Assembly (NCBI GenBank): GCA_004555175.1
Contig: SFJE01000008.1
Location: 1-64,000 of the forward strand
Reading direction: 5' to 3'
DNA from: Lentisphaeraceae bacterium
Lineage (GTDB): Bacteria > Verrucomicrobiota > Kiritimatiellia > RFP12 > DVOR01
DNA length: 64,000 nt
Part shown: piece by piece, positions 53,809-61,955 of the stretch
How positions within the stretch are numbered: the first letter of the stretch is position 1
How the letters are laid out: each line of letters begins with the position of its first letter
Made by a program: the position numbers and the translations under genes
The notes under the pieces: generated by a model
Seen by the model: the letters and a program-made list of their open reading frames with translations, nothing else
Told to the model about the DNA's origin: nothing
Database searches by the model: none

Positions 53809-54995
53809 TAGGTTTCCTTGGGCTTTTGCTTGAAGCAGATGCGGCAGACGGCGTCGTGGAAGTTGTCGGCGCCGTGGAGGATTTCAATTTCAATGCGCAG
53901 GTAGTAAACGGGGACGGCGACGGCGGAGAGTTTGGGGAAGCGGACGGCGTCCTTTTCGGTGGTGATGAGCGCGTCGCAACCGAGGTCGGCGGCGCGGTTG
54001 ACCACATTGATGACCTCCTGGGTGGCATAGCGGTGGTGGTCGGCATACCGGACGCACTCAACGAGCTCGGCGCCATAGCCGCGCAGGAAGTTCTCGAAGC
54101 TCTGGGGGACGGCGATGCCCGAGAGGGCGAGAACCTTCTTGCCGTTGAGCCAGGTGAGGTCGCGATTGGTTTTGCCGTAGACATTCTTGAGGCGCTTGGG
54201 GGCGTGACGGCACTCGATGATTTCGGCGTGGCGGTTAAAGCGGCGGATGCGCTCGCGCAGGGCGGCGGAGTTGCCGTCGGACTTGGTAATAAAGATGAAG
54301 TCGGCGCGGCGGATATTCTTCGCATTCTCGCGCAGGACACCGCGCGGGAGCATATTGCCGTTGCCAAAGGGATTCATCTTGTCGACGAGGACGATGTCGT
54401 GGGAGTGCTTGAGGCGCTGATACTGGAAGCCATCGTCGAGGATCAGGGTGTCGCAATTAAAGCGGCGGATGGCGTAGCGGCCGGACTTGACGCGGTTGCG
54501 GTCGACCAGGACGACCACGCCGGGGAGGTTGGTGGCGAGCATATAGGGTTCGTCGCCGCCGGTTTCGGAATCGAGGAGGACGCGGCGGCCATCGCTAACC
54601 ACGAGCGGGGGCTCAATCTTATCGGAGAAGATGCGTTGGAGGAAGGGCTTTTCTTTGCGCCGGTAGCCGCGCGAGAGGATGGCGACCTTGCGCCCCTCCT
54701 TGGTGAGCTCGCGGGCGAAGATCTCCACCACGGGGGTCTTGCCGGTGCCGCCGGCGGTGACGTTGCCCACGCTGATGACCTGCACGCCCAGCGGCCAGCG
54801 GCGCAGCACGCCCACGCGGAAGAAGTACATCCGCAACCAGACCACCGCGCCATAGATCTTCGAGACGCCCTTCAGGAAGCCGAGCAGCACCTTGGGCCAG
54901 AACTCCGTGACCTGCTTATCGGCCCCCTCCAGCTGAATGAGGGGAATGACATAACTCTCCAGCCGTTCGACCAGGCGGACGCGGTTCTTGGACAC
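53808..54995 (-). CDS. lpxK: Tetraacyldisaccharide 4'-kinase
   Basis: LpxK phosphorylates the lipid A precursor, so the cell makes lipopolysaccharide. The 395-residue protein has an N-terminal membrane-associated helix region, Walker A in SVGNVTAGGTGKTPVVEIFA, ILSRGYRRK, GDEPYMLA, the catalytic LILDDGFQYQRLKHSHDIVL, and ALSGIAVPQSFENFLR. It starts at a GTG 15 nt after purF, with CGGAG upstream. The stop and the next ATG share one base (TAATG). Confidence 0.95.
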   Translation of the reverse strand: MSKNRVRLVERLESYVIPLIQLEGADKQVTEFWPKVLLGFLKGVSKIYGAVVWLRMYFFRVGVLRRWPLGVQVISVGNVTAGGTGKTPVVEIFARELTKEGRKVAILSRGYRRKEKPFLQRIFSDKIEPPLVVSDGRRVLLDSETGGDEPYMLATNLPGVVVLVDRNRVKSGRYAIRRFNCDTLILDDGFQYQRLKHSHDIVLVDKMNPFGNGNMLPRGVLRENAKNIRRADFIFITKSDGNSAALRERIRRFNRHAEIIECRHAPKRLKNVYGKTNRDLTWLNGKKVLALSGIAVPQSFENFLRGYGAELVECVRYADHHRYATQEVINVVNRAADLGCDALITTEKDAVRFPKLSAVAVPVYYLRIEIEILHGADNFHDAVCRICFKQKPKET

Positions 54996-55010
54996 GGCGC
55001 GCGGCTCCGG

Positions 55011-56498
55011 TTAGCGCTGGGCCTTCATGGCGCACACATCGCCGCAACAAGCGCAGTGGCCCTTGCAGCCGCCATTGCCGCGCAGGGAGATGTCCTCGCC
55101 CGTCCAACAGTAGGTGCAAATCTTCTTGCCGATGCCGATGGCCTTCTCCACATCCTCCACGCGCTGGAAGGCGAGCGAGGTCATGCCCAAGCGCTTGCGA
55201 ATCTCCTCGACCAGGCGCTTGTAGGGCTCGCCGTCGGGGTCGCGATAGCGCTCAATGTCCGCGTCGGGCCCATCGAGTTCGGCAATGATGCGGCGGGTGA
55301 TGAGGTCCATCACGCTCTCGGTGCGCGAGAAGGTGAGGAACTTACACTTATAGAGCAGCGGGGGACAGGCGATGCGCACGTGCACCTCCTCGGCCCCGGC
55401 CTTGTAGAGACGCGAGACCTGGTTGCGCAACTGCGTGCCGCGGACGATGGAGTCGTCGCAGAAGATCAGCTTCTTGCCCTCGATGAGCTCGGGCACCGGC
55501 AGCAACTTCATATTGGCAATCTTCTGGCGCAGGCTCTGATCTGGCGGCATAAAGCTGCGCGGCCAGGTGGGCGTGTACTTGACGAAGGGGCGCGCGTAGC
55601 GGATGCCACTTTCAAAGGCGTAGCCCAGCGCGTGCGCCACGCCCGAATCGGGAATGCCGGCCACGTGGTCGCCCACCACCGGGTTGCGCCGCGCCAGATA
55701 GGCCCCGGAGCGATAGCGCGTGCGCTCCACGCCCACCCCCTCGTAGGTGCTCGCCGGATAGCCATAATAGACATAGAGGAACGAGCAAATGGCCGACTCC
55801 TCATAGCCCTCGAACTTCGTCTCCACCCCCTCGGGCGTGATGGCGACAATCTCCCCGGCGCGCAAATCCCGCACGCGGCTATAGCCCAGGTTCGGGAAGG
55901 CGGCGGTCTCTTCGGTGACGGCCCACCCCTCCTCCTTCTGCCCGATGACAATCGGCGTGCGGCCAAAGCGGTCACGCGCGGCATAGAGCACCCCGCGCTC
56001 GGAGAGCAGCAACAGCGAGGCCGAGCCCTCCACCCGGCTCTGGGCAAACTTCAACCCCTCTTCAATGGTATCGCGCGAGTTGATGAGCATCGAGAGGACT
56101 TCCAGGGCGTTGATCTCCCCCTCCTTGCCCAGTTCGCAGAAGTGCGTTGAGCGGTCCTTCACCAGCTCCTCGACAATCTCCACGAGGTTGGTCACCAGCC
56201 CCACCATCACCAACGCGTACATCCCCAAGTGCGAGCGTACGAGAATCGGCTGGTCGTCGTGGTCGCTAATCACCCCAATGCCAAAGCGCGGTGAGAGTCC
56301 GGCGAAGCGCTTGGCTGCCCCCTCAAAGCGCGTGCGGAACTGCGCATTCTGAATGTTGTGGATGGAGCGGTGGAAGGTGTTTCCGGCGTAGAAGGCCATA
56401 CCGCCGCGCACCGTTCCCATGTGGGAGTGGTAGTCCGTGCCAAAGTAGACGTCCGAAACACATCCTTGTTCCGCGACGACGCCGAAAAAGCCGCCCAT
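55011..56498 (-). CDS. purF: Amidophosphoribosyltransferase-like protein lacking the N-terminal cysteine
   Basis: PurF makes phosphoribosylamine from PRPP and glutamine in purine synthesis. The 495-residue protein aligns over its length: Ntn domain, then PRTase with CGIPDSG-type GIPDSGVAHALGY, KYTPTWPRSFMPP, and the PRPP loop LIFCDDSIVRGTQLRN. Canonical PurF begins Met-Cys-Gly, with Cys1 as glutaminase nucleophile; here it begins MGGFFGVV, and no Cys is near until residue 13. A similar form occurs in Bacteroidota as I recall. The C-terminus has a Cys cluster (CTYCWTGE, CKGHCACCGDVC) that could bind metal. It may use free ammonia or have another role. Confidence 0.85.
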   Translation of the reverse strand: MGGFFGVVAEQGCVSDVYFGTDYHSHMGTVRGGMAFYAGNTFHRSIHNIQNAQFRTRFEGAAKRFAGLSPRFGIGVISDHDDQPILVRSHLGMYALVMVGLVTNLVEIVEELVKDRSTHFCELGKEGEINALEVLSMLINSRDTIEEGLKFAQSRVEGSASLLLLSERGVLYAARDRFGRTPIVIGQKEEGWAVTEETAAFPNLGYSRVRDLRAGEIVAITPEGVETKFEGYEESAICSFLYVYYGYPASTYEGVGVERTRYRSGAYLARRNPVVGDHVAGIPDSGVAHALGYAFESGIRYARPFVKYTPTWPRSFMPPDQSLRQKIANMKLLPVPELIEGKKLIFCDDSIVRGTQLRNQVSRLYKAGAEEVHVRIACPPLLYKCKFLTFSRTESVMDLITRRIIAELDGPDADIERYRDPDGEPYKRLVEEIRKRLGMTSLAFQRVEDVEKAIGIGKKICTYCWTGEDISLRGNGGCKGHCACCGDVCAMKAQR

Positions 56499-56539
56499 GT
56501 CTCTCTCCTTGACGGGGTTAGTGAAGAAAGGATGAGCCT

Positions 56540-56548
56540 AGTGTAGCA
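56540..56548 (-). promoter_or_regulatory. Extended -10 promoter of the purF-lpxK block
   Basis: Minus strand TGCTACACT, with a 41-nt leader containing AAGGAGAG before the purF ATG. Confidence 0.55.
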
Positions 56549-56669
56549 CATTTGCCGGGCGTGCGTGCACGCCGGCAATGTGCTAGCGGTTAGCGGTTAG
56601 CACAGACCGCGGGGACGCGGCCTGTCAGAACGGGCGGAGCTGTGGCCGCGCAACCTTGCGCGGCAGGGG

Positions 56670-58034
56670 CTAACAGCTCAGCGCGGCCAATGTCTCGGCG
56701 GCGGCCGAGATGATCTGCGCGCAATCGGCCTCGGTGTGGGCGGCGGAGAGGAAGTTGACCTCGAACTGGGAGGGCTCCAGATAGACCCCGCGCGCGAGCA
56801 TCCCGTGGAAGAAGGCGGCGTAGAGCCGGCTATCGCAGCGCTTAGCGGAGGCGAGATCCCACGGCAGTTCAGCCGAAGCGAAGGGCGTAAAGAGCGTCTC
56901 GTGGCGGCGGACGCGCAGGGCCACCCCGGCCTTCTCGGCGGCCGCGTCAATCCCCTCGGCCACGCGCGCGGCCATCGCCGCCAGGCGCGGATAGGGATTT
57001 TCGCGCGCCAGCCGCCGCAAGACGGTGAGGGCGGCGGCCACGGCCACGGGATTGCCCGAGAGCGTCCCGGCCTGATAGACGCGCCCCTCGGGGGCGAGCG
57101 CGTCCATTACGGCGGCCTTGGCGCCGAGCGCGGCCAGCGGGAAGCCGCCGCCGATGACCTTGCCCATCGTCACGATGTCCGGCTCGATGCCCTCGACTTC
57201 GCTCCAGAGCCCCAGGCGGAAGCGGAAGGCGTTGATGACTTCATCGCAAATCAGCAGGGCGCCGGCGCGATGGGCGGCCTCAGCCAGAGCCTTCAAGTAG
57301 CCGGGCTTGGGCGGCACGCAGCCCATATTACCAGCCACCGGCTCGATGATGATGGCGGCCACGCGCCCGGGATGGGCGGCAAAGGCGCGCTCGGCGGCCT
57401 CGGGGTCGTTATAGGGGATGACGAGCGTATCGCGAGCAATCTGCGCGGGAATGCCGGCGCTGGCAACCTCCGCGCCATCCCCAGCGGTGAGCACGCCACT
57501 GCCCGCGCTCACCAGCAGCCCATCGCTGTGGCCATGATAGCAGCCCTCGCACTTGATAATCAGATCGCGCCCCGTCACCCCGCGCGCCAGGCGAATGGCG
57601 GACATCACCGCCTCGGTGCCCGAATTGACCAGCCGCACCTTGTCGATGAAGGGGATATGCTCCACTAACCACTCGGCCAGCTCAATCTCCTGGGGCGTGT
57701 TGATGCCGAAGGTGGTGCCGGCGCGCGCAGCACGCGCGACAGCCTCGGCCACCTCCTCATCGCCATGACCCAAAATCATCGCCCCCCACGAGCAACAACA
57801 GTCGATGAGCTCTCGCCCATCGGCCAGGAAGATGCGCGAGCCCTTGCCGCCCGTGACATAGATCGGCGTGCCGCCCACACTATTGAAGGCCCGCACCGGG
57901 GAGTTCACCCCGCCGGGAATGACGCGCTGCGCGCGCTCAAAGAGGAGTCGAAAGTCGTCAGTCGACAGTCGACAGTCGCGTTCCGCGACAGGCTTGCCGC
58001 CGGTAGGATGGGTAAAGCTGAGGTTCTCAGACAT
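56670..58034 (-). CDS. hemL: Glutamate-1-semialdehyde 2,1-aminomutase
   Basis: HemL makes 5-aminolevulinate from glutamate-1-semialdehyde, in tetrapyrrole synthesis. The 454-residue PLP enzyme has VIPGGVNSPVRAFNSVGGTP, SWGAMILGHG, RLVNSGTEAVMSAIRLARG, CEGCYHGHSDGLLV, EPVAGNMGCVPPKPG, LLICDEVINAFR and the PLP-lysine MGKVIGGGFPLAALG. Between the usual first residues and RVIPGG there are ~20 extra residues (GKPVAERDCRLSTDDFRLLF), encoded by a GCGTTCCGCGAC repeat and a heptad array. The second of two tandem ATGs has the better spacing from GAGGAG. Confidence 0.95.
   Translation of the reverse strand: MSENLSFTHPTGGKPVAERDCRLSTDDFRLLFERAQRVIPGGVNSPVRAFNSVGGTPIYVTGGKGSRIFLADGRELIDCCCSWGAMILGHGDEEVAEAVARAARAGTTFGINTPQEIELAEWLVEHIPFIDKVRLVNSGTEAVMSAIRLARGVTGRDLIIKCEGCYHGHSDGLLVSAGSGVLTAGDGAEVASAGIPAQIARDTLVIPYNDPEAAERAFAAHPGRVAAIIIEPVAGNMGCVPPKPGYLKALAEAAHRAGALLICDEVINAFRFRLGLWSEVEGIEPDIVTMGKVIGGGFPLAALGAKAAVMDALAPEGRVYQAGTLSGNPVAVAAALTVLRRLARENPYPRLAAMAARVAEGIDAAAEKAGVALRVRRHETLFTPFASAELPWDLASAKRCDSRLYAAFFHGMLARGVYLEPSQFEVNFLSAAHTEADCAQIISAAAETLAALSC
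57954..57988. repeat. Heptad array and GCGTTCCGCGAC repeat within hemL
   Basis: Three heptads (GTCGTCA, GTCGACA, GTCGACA), then GTCGCGTTCCGCGAC. In hemL they read in frame as VAERDCRLSTDD. The same combinations occur in intergenic DNA elsewhere in the window. Confidence 0.85.
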
Positions 58035-58114
58035 CATATTCTCCTCTCAAAGGTCTGTGGATTTCAAGCTGCTTTGCGGTTCCGCTACGCACTCCGTCGC
58101 GGCTCCGCCGCGCC

Positions 58115-58186
58115 CTGTCGACTGTCGACTGTCGACTGTCAACTGTCTACTGTCCACTGTCTACTGTCCACTGTCGACTATCGACT
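58115..58186. repeat. Long heptad array CTGTCGA covering the end of dut
   Basis: Ten successive units (ACTGTCG, ACTGTCG, ACTGTCA, ACTGTCT, ACTGTCC and so on). The dut stop codon and the last six codons (IVDSGQ) come from this array. The 58035-58160 gap before hemL also contains GGCTCCGCCGCGCC palindromes. Confidence 0.9.
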
Positions 58187-58607
58187 CCATCCCGCTCGAG
58201 CCGAAGCCGCCGGTGCCGCGGGTTGTCGCCTCGTCCACCTCACCCTCCACGGGCTCCACGCGCAGCACTGGCGCCACGACCAGCTGGGCGATGCGCATCC
58301 CCGGCTCGATGTGGAAGGCCGCGCGCCCGTGGTTGATGAGCAGCACCTTCAGTTCGCCACGGTAGCCCTCGTCAATTGTGCCCGGTGCATTGAGCACCGT
58401 CACGCCAAAGCGCGCGGCCAGACCGCTCCGCGGGCGGACCTGCGCCTCGGTTCCCGGCGGCAGGCAGACTTTGAGCCCGGTGGGCACGGCCGCCCACGCG
58501 CCCGGCTCCAGGGTGCACGCCTCGCTGGCGGCCAGATCCAGCCCGGCATCCCCGGGGTGCGCATAGCGCGGCAACTGCGCACATTCATTCAAGCGTTGGA
58601 AGGTCAC
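58161..58607 (-). CDS. dut: dUTP diphosphatase
   Basis: Dut hydrolyses dUTP to dUMP, keeping uracil out of DNA. The 148-residue trimeric-type enzyme has all five motifs: [42 protein letters not shown] and GTGGFGSSG. The start is uncertain. A GTG at 58607 (VTFQRLNE) gives the family's normal length but lacks a ribosome site; the frame is open to an ATG at 58727, which would add 40 residues encoded only by repeats ([20 protein letters not shown]). The C-terminal IVDSGQ is also repeat-derived. Confidence 0.92.
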   Translation of the reverse strand: MTFQRLNECAQLPRYAHPGDAGLDLAASEACTLEPGAWAAVPTGLKVCLPPGTEAQVRPRSGLAARFGVTVLNAPGTIDEGYRGELKVLLINHGRAAFHIEPGMRIAQLVVAPVLRVEPVEGEVDEATTRGTGGFGSSGMESIVDSGQ

Positions 58608-58614
58608 GGTGAGG

Positions 58615-58682
58615 CGTCGACAGTCGTCAGTCGACAGTCGACAGGACGCGTTTTGACATATCTCCTCGCTTTGCTCGGACTT
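58615..58682. repeat. Heptad array plus degenerate palindromic element upstream of dut
   Basis: GTCGACA-type heptads at 58615-58645 are followed by GACATATCTCCTCGCTTTGC and TCGGACTT (58655-58682), a degenerate copy of the palindrome found at 59464, 61642 and 62928. Confidence 0.75.
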
Positions 58683-58720
58683 CCGCGACGGATTGGCTGG
58701 TTGGGGGGCTGTCCGCTCTT

Positions 58721-58789
58721 CTGTCATCTCTCATCTCTCCTCTGTCATCTGCGAGCTTCTGTCCTCTCTCATCCGTCATCTGTCATCTG
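58721..58789. repeat. Heptad array TCTGTCA between dut and the HAD gene
   Basis: Units of TCTGTCA / TCTCTCA / TCTCTCC repeat every 7 bases with one interruption (GCGAGCT). The end of the HAD gene (58776) lies within it. Confidence 0.85.
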
Positions 58790-59627
58790 CTCGCATCGCG
58801 AGCAAAAAATCGGTCCAGGACGTGAGTCGGCGGGCTTGGGCGGGATAGTCCTGCGGCGGGGCGGAGGGCGGCGGGCAGACATAGCAGCGGATGCCGGCGG
58901 CCAGCGCGGCGGTGGAGCCCACGCGCGAATCCTCAAAGGCGACGGCCTGCTCGGGCGAGACCCCAAAGCGCTTGAGGGCCAGTTGATAGCCATCGGGAAA
59001 GGGCTTGCCACGGGGCGCATCATCGGAGGGCACCGAGCGCTCCACATCGAGTAGCCCCTCCAACCCGCAGAGGCGAAGGTTGCACGCAATGGTTCGCCGC
59101 GGCGACCCGGAGACGTAGCCGCAGGGCACGCCCGCCTGGCGCAAGGCGCGCAGCAGCGCCACGGCCGGCTCAATCACCGGCGGGGCCAGCGCGAAGAGCT
59201 CATCGAAGCGGCAGCAGAGGCGGTGGCCGAGCGCGTGCATGGAGAGTCCGGCCAAGACCTCGGGGAAGGCCCCGCGCAACGCGGCATCAGCGTCCGGCCA
59301 GGCCAGACCATAGGTGAGCTCGGTCAACCGCCGCGGACTCTGCCGGCAGCCGAGGTCCTCAAAGACCAGCGAGAGCGCCTCGGCCCACAACCGCTCGGTA
59401 TCAAAGAGCGTACCATCGATATCAAAGAGGGCGCAAGTGGGATAGCGAACAGCGGGCGGCGGACAAGTCCGAGCATAGCGAGGAGCTATGTCATCGCGGA
59501 CAGCGCTGGCGCTCGTAGTGGAAGGCCCGTCTGAGCCGTGGGCAGCAACGGCTTGGACCTCGGGCTTATCCGTCGCTTTGCGAGCTGTCAGCTGTCGGCT
59601 ATCCGCTATCCGCTTATCAGTGTGCAT
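58776..59627 (-). CDS. HAD-superfamily phosphatase (phosphoglucomutase-like)
   Basis: The core has HAD motif I FDIDGTLFDTE, a helical cap, motif II GYVSGSPRR, the motif III lysine GKPFPDGYQLALKRFG and motif IV AVAFEDSRVG. It resembles the beta-phosphoglucomutase/phosphatase subgroup acting on small phosphorylated metabolites. The core needs only ~215 residues, but the frame is open from an ATG at 59627 (283 residues). The extra N-terminus (SAVRDDIAPRYARTC) is encoded by a palindromic element and heptads. No other start codon is convincing. It overlaps the TadG-like gene by 11 nt. Confidence 0.82.
   Translation of the reverse strand: MHTDKRIADSRQLTARKATDKPEVQAVAAHGSDGPSTTSASAVRDDIAPRYARTCPPPAVRYPTCALFDIDGTLFDTERLWAEALSLVFEDLGCRQSPRRLTELTYGLAWPDADAALRGAFPEVLAGLSMHALGHRLCCRFDELFALAPPVIEPAVALLRALRQAGVPCGYVSGSPRRTIACNLRLCGLEGLLDVERSVPSDDAPRGKPFPDGYQLALKRFGVSPEQAVAFEDSRVGSTAALAAGIRCYVCPPPSAPPQDYPAQARRLTSWTDFLLAMRADDR
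59464..59495. repeat. Palindromic element, copy in the HAD gene
   Basis: CAAGTCCGAGCATAGCGAGG continuing AGCTATGTCATC; the inner CATAGC/GCTATG forms a 6-bp stem. In the HAD gene (minus strand) it encodes DDIAPRYARTC. Adjacent sequence (59496-59545, GCGGACAGCGCTGGCGCTCG onward) also recurs beside the copy at 61642. Confidence 0.9.
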
Positions 59628-60996
59628 ACCTCACGCCTCCGGTGTCGCTTTTGCCGCCGGGGCGGGGACGGCGACAGGTGTTTCCATAGAGCGCCAGCCA
59701 GTCGATGGCCTGCTGACGAAAGGCCGGGTTGCCCCAGAGCAAGAGCGCGCGGCAGTAGCGGCAGCCATCGGCCAGAAGTCCGCGCTCGGCATAGGGCACC
59801 ACGTGATTGCGCAGGTGGTCAATCCAAGCGACATCCATCCCGCGCAGGTCCGTATCGCCGGCATCCACGGGGATGAGGCGCACGGCATCGAAGCCGCCCA
59901 GGACCAGCCGATAGGTGGTGGGATTCTCTTCGTCCAGACTGCCGAAGGGCTTGGCCACCGCGAGCCACGTGGTTTCACCCTGGCGAACCGAGATGGCGAT
60001 ATTGCAGCCGGCGTAGTCATAGCGCTCCTTGAGCGTGCCAGCCAGGGGGAGCACGCCGGGGGCCATCGCCTCCCACTCGCCCCACTGCGCCTCGTCGAAG
60101 GTCGTCCAACGGATGAGGAGCTCATCGGGGTCGCGGTCGGGATAGGCCTTGGGTGGAAGGGTCTCCAATTCGCGCTCTTCGCGGGCGGGGTTAGGCGCTT
60201 CACCGGCCTTGGGCGGCGGGGGGGGCGGCGGCAACGGGGGATGCCCCAACGCTTGGGCGCGGCGATCGATCGCCTCGGGTAACCCCGGCGTCAGCGTCAA
60301 AAGCGACTCCAACGAGCAGGCCCACTCTCCCAAGCGCAGCCCCCAGAAGGGCTCGGTGCGCAGCTCGGGCACCGCGCCAAAGTCGCGATGGTCGTGATAG
60401 TGCTGCAAAAAACTGTAGGCGTTGAACCAAAACCAACACCAATTCCGCGCCAGGATCGCCTCATAGAAGTCCTGCTCAGCCAACAGCGTGGGGTTCTTGG
60501 AGGTGTTGAGCACGGCGGTCAGCGGAAAGGCATAGAGCGGCTGGGCGGCCAGATGCTCCAACATCTCCTGAAGTTCCGCCTCGGCCCCCTCGTAGAGTCC
60601 TTGGGGCATCGCTACGCGCGCGAGCATTCGCAAATAGCTCTGCGCCTCGGGCAGCGCCTCCAACCCATTGCGCGCGGCCACCAAACTCGCCGATTGCAGC
60701 GCCAACATCGGCGTCACCATCCCCACGCGCTGACGCAACTCGTGCAGCGCCTGAGCCGCCGGCGCATTCTCCCGGTCATCAGCCAACATGTACGCCTGAA
60801 TGTAGTTCAGCTCCCCGCAGAGATTCAACCCCGCTGCCTGCCAACGCGCCGCCGCCAACGCCGCCGCATCGCCCCCATCCTGCGTCCGCAGCCGGCCCAT
60901 CACCGTCAGTCCAATATCCGCCACCCACAGCGCCAATGCCGCAAAGACCACCAGCAACGCCAAGATCAGTGCAATGGCTTGCCCGCGCCGCGCCAC
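59617..60996 (-). CDS. TadG-like pilus-associated protein
   Basis: A 459-residue protein with one N-terminal hydrophobic helix after a short basic start (ARRGQAIALILALLVVFAAL), as in TadG-like proteins of Flp/Tad pilus loci, followed by a long extracytoplasmic region. Seven or more prolines near residue 255 are encoded by a C/G run including G8. It begins at a GTG directly after the TadE-like stop. Its minus-strand partners are the TadE-like gene and two Flp-type pilins. No secretion ATPase or platform protein is in the window. Confidence 0.72.
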   Translation of the reverse strand: MARRGQAIALILALLVVFAALALWVADIGLTVMGRLRTQDGGDAAALAAARWQAAGLNLCGELNYIQAYMLADDRENAPAAQALHELRQRVGMVTPMLALQSASLVAARNGLEALPEAQSYLRMLARVAMPQGLYEGAEAELQEMLEHLAAQPLYAFPLTAVLNTSKNPTLLAEQDFYEAILARNWCWFWFNAYSFLQHYHDHRDFGAVPELRTEPFWGLRLGEWACSLESLLTLTPGLPEAIDRRAQALGHPPLPPPPPPPKAGEAPNPAREERELETLPPKAYPDRDPDELLIRWTTFDEAQWGEWEAMAPGVLPLAGTLKERYDYAGCNIAISVRQGETTWLAVAKPFGSLDEENPTTYRLVLGGFDAVRLIPVDAGDTDLRGMDVAWIDHLRNHVVPYAERGLLADGCRYCRALLLWGNPAFRQQAIDWLALYGNTCRRPRPGGKSDTGGVRYAH

Positions 60997-61689
60997 TTAC
61001 AGCCCCTCCAAGTAATGCGCCGCATGGTCCTCAATCGCCCAGGAGCTCCGGAGCGTTGCCTCCGAGCCCATCGGCACCAAGCCAACGAGCTGCCCTAGGC
61101 GCCAAGGCATCAAGCGTGGCACCCCCATCGCCGCCGACACCTCCACCTCGCTCCCCGTGCGCTGCGTCCGCACCTGCAACTGGTGCCAACGCGTGTAATC
61201 GAGCATGCCGCGTGCGTCGGCCTCCGTTTCGCACTGCAGGTAGGCGCGCACATAGGAGAGCTCATCGAACCCGCGCGCGCGCTGATCTTCGGGCACCAAC
61301 TGCCTTCCCGCCACCGGAATCACCCCCACCCGCAACGCCTTCACCTGCTGGAAGTCATTAAACCCCACCGTCGCCGCCCGCGCCGCCCGTGCCGCCCCAT
61401 TCGTCAAGAGCAGCCGCGCCACCGCCCCATAGGCAAAGTCGAAGAAGAAGCAAAAGCCCGCCACCAACACAATCAGCACCAGCAGGCTCTCGACAATGGC
61501 CTGACCCCGGCAAGAAGCAGACAGCGGATAGCGGACAGCGGACAGCGCTGGCGCTCGCGGTGGAAAGCCCGTCTGAGCCGTGGGAAATACGCCCCTCGCC
61601 CCTCGGTCAATCCGTCGCTTTGCGTGCTGTCGGCTGTCCGCGATGACATAGCTCCTCGCTATGCTCGGACTTGTCGGCTGTCGGCTCAC
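60997..61689 (-). CDS. TadE-like pseudopilin with a repeat-encoded N-terminal extension
   Basis: The core (CRGQAIVESLLVLIVLVAGF, with Glu at the +5 position after Gly) is typical of TadE-like pseudopilins. About 160 residues of extracytoplasmic domain follow. Upstream, the frame is open for 62 more residues to a GTG 3 nt after the preceding pilin stop. This extension (TSPSIARSYVIADSR, TGFPPRAPALSAVRYPLSAS) is encoded by the palindromic element, its flanking module and heptads. It is either a real fusion or an internal non-ATG start is used near CRGQ; the sequence does not settle it. Confidence 0.72.
   Translation of the reverse strand: MSRQPTSPSIARSYVIADSRQHAKRRIDRGARGVFPTAQTGFPPRAPALSAVRYPLSASCRGQAIVESLLVLIVLVAGFCFFFDFAYGAVARLLLTNGAARAARAATVGFNDFQQVKALRVGVIPVAGRQLVPEDQRARGFDELSYVRAYLQCETEADARGMLDYTRWHQLQVRTQRTGSEVEVSAAMGVPRLMPWRLGQLVGLVPMGSEATLRSSWAIEDHAAHYLEGL
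61518..61673. repeat. Composite repeat in the TadE-like gene
   Basis: It consists of a heptad run (61518-61548, GCGGATA/GCGGACA), a ~45-bp module (GCGGACAGCGCTGGCGCTCG onward), and the palindromic element GATGACATAGCTCCTCGCTA (61642-61673). The module and palindrome also occur at 59464-59545, with the palindrome inverted relative to the module. Confidence 0.85.
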
Positions 61690-61692
61690 TAG

Positions 61693-61935
61693 CTACAGAT
61701 TTCCCGCTTCGTCCAGGCGCTTGAGCTTAGCGGTGCCGTCGTCGCCCATATCCTGATAGGCGCCCTGGGCCTGCGTGCCGACATCCTCGTCAATCGCCGA
61801 GGTCGCGCCGGAGAACTTCTTCCCAATGGCCTTACCAAAGAAGCCGATCAGCGTAATCAGCGTGATGGCAATTAACACCACGATGATGATGTATTCCACC
61901 ATCGTCTGGCCCTGCTTGCGTTGCGGAAACTGCAT
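61693..61935 (-). CDS. Flp-type pilin
   Basis: An 80-residue small pilin. MQFPQRKQG is a basic leader ending in Gly, then QTMVEYIIIVVLIAITLITL: Glu at +5 and Tyr at +6 after the cleavage site, as in Flp/type IVb pilins. The hydrophilic tail is ~40 residues. GGAGG lies 6 nt before the ATG. It follows another pilin after 20 nt and precedes the TadE-like gene. Confidence 0.85.
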   Translation of the reverse strand: MQFPQRKQGQTMVEYIIIVVLIAITLITLIGFFGKAIGKKFSGATSAIDEDVGTQAQGAYQDMGDDGTAKLKRLDEAGNL

Positions 61936-61955
61936 CCTGAACCTCCAGTCTGTGC

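Noticed and set aside
53781..56150. Long plus-strand open frame opposite lpxK and purF
   Set aside because: It spans two well-supported genes on the other strand and their junction, and has no domain of its own.
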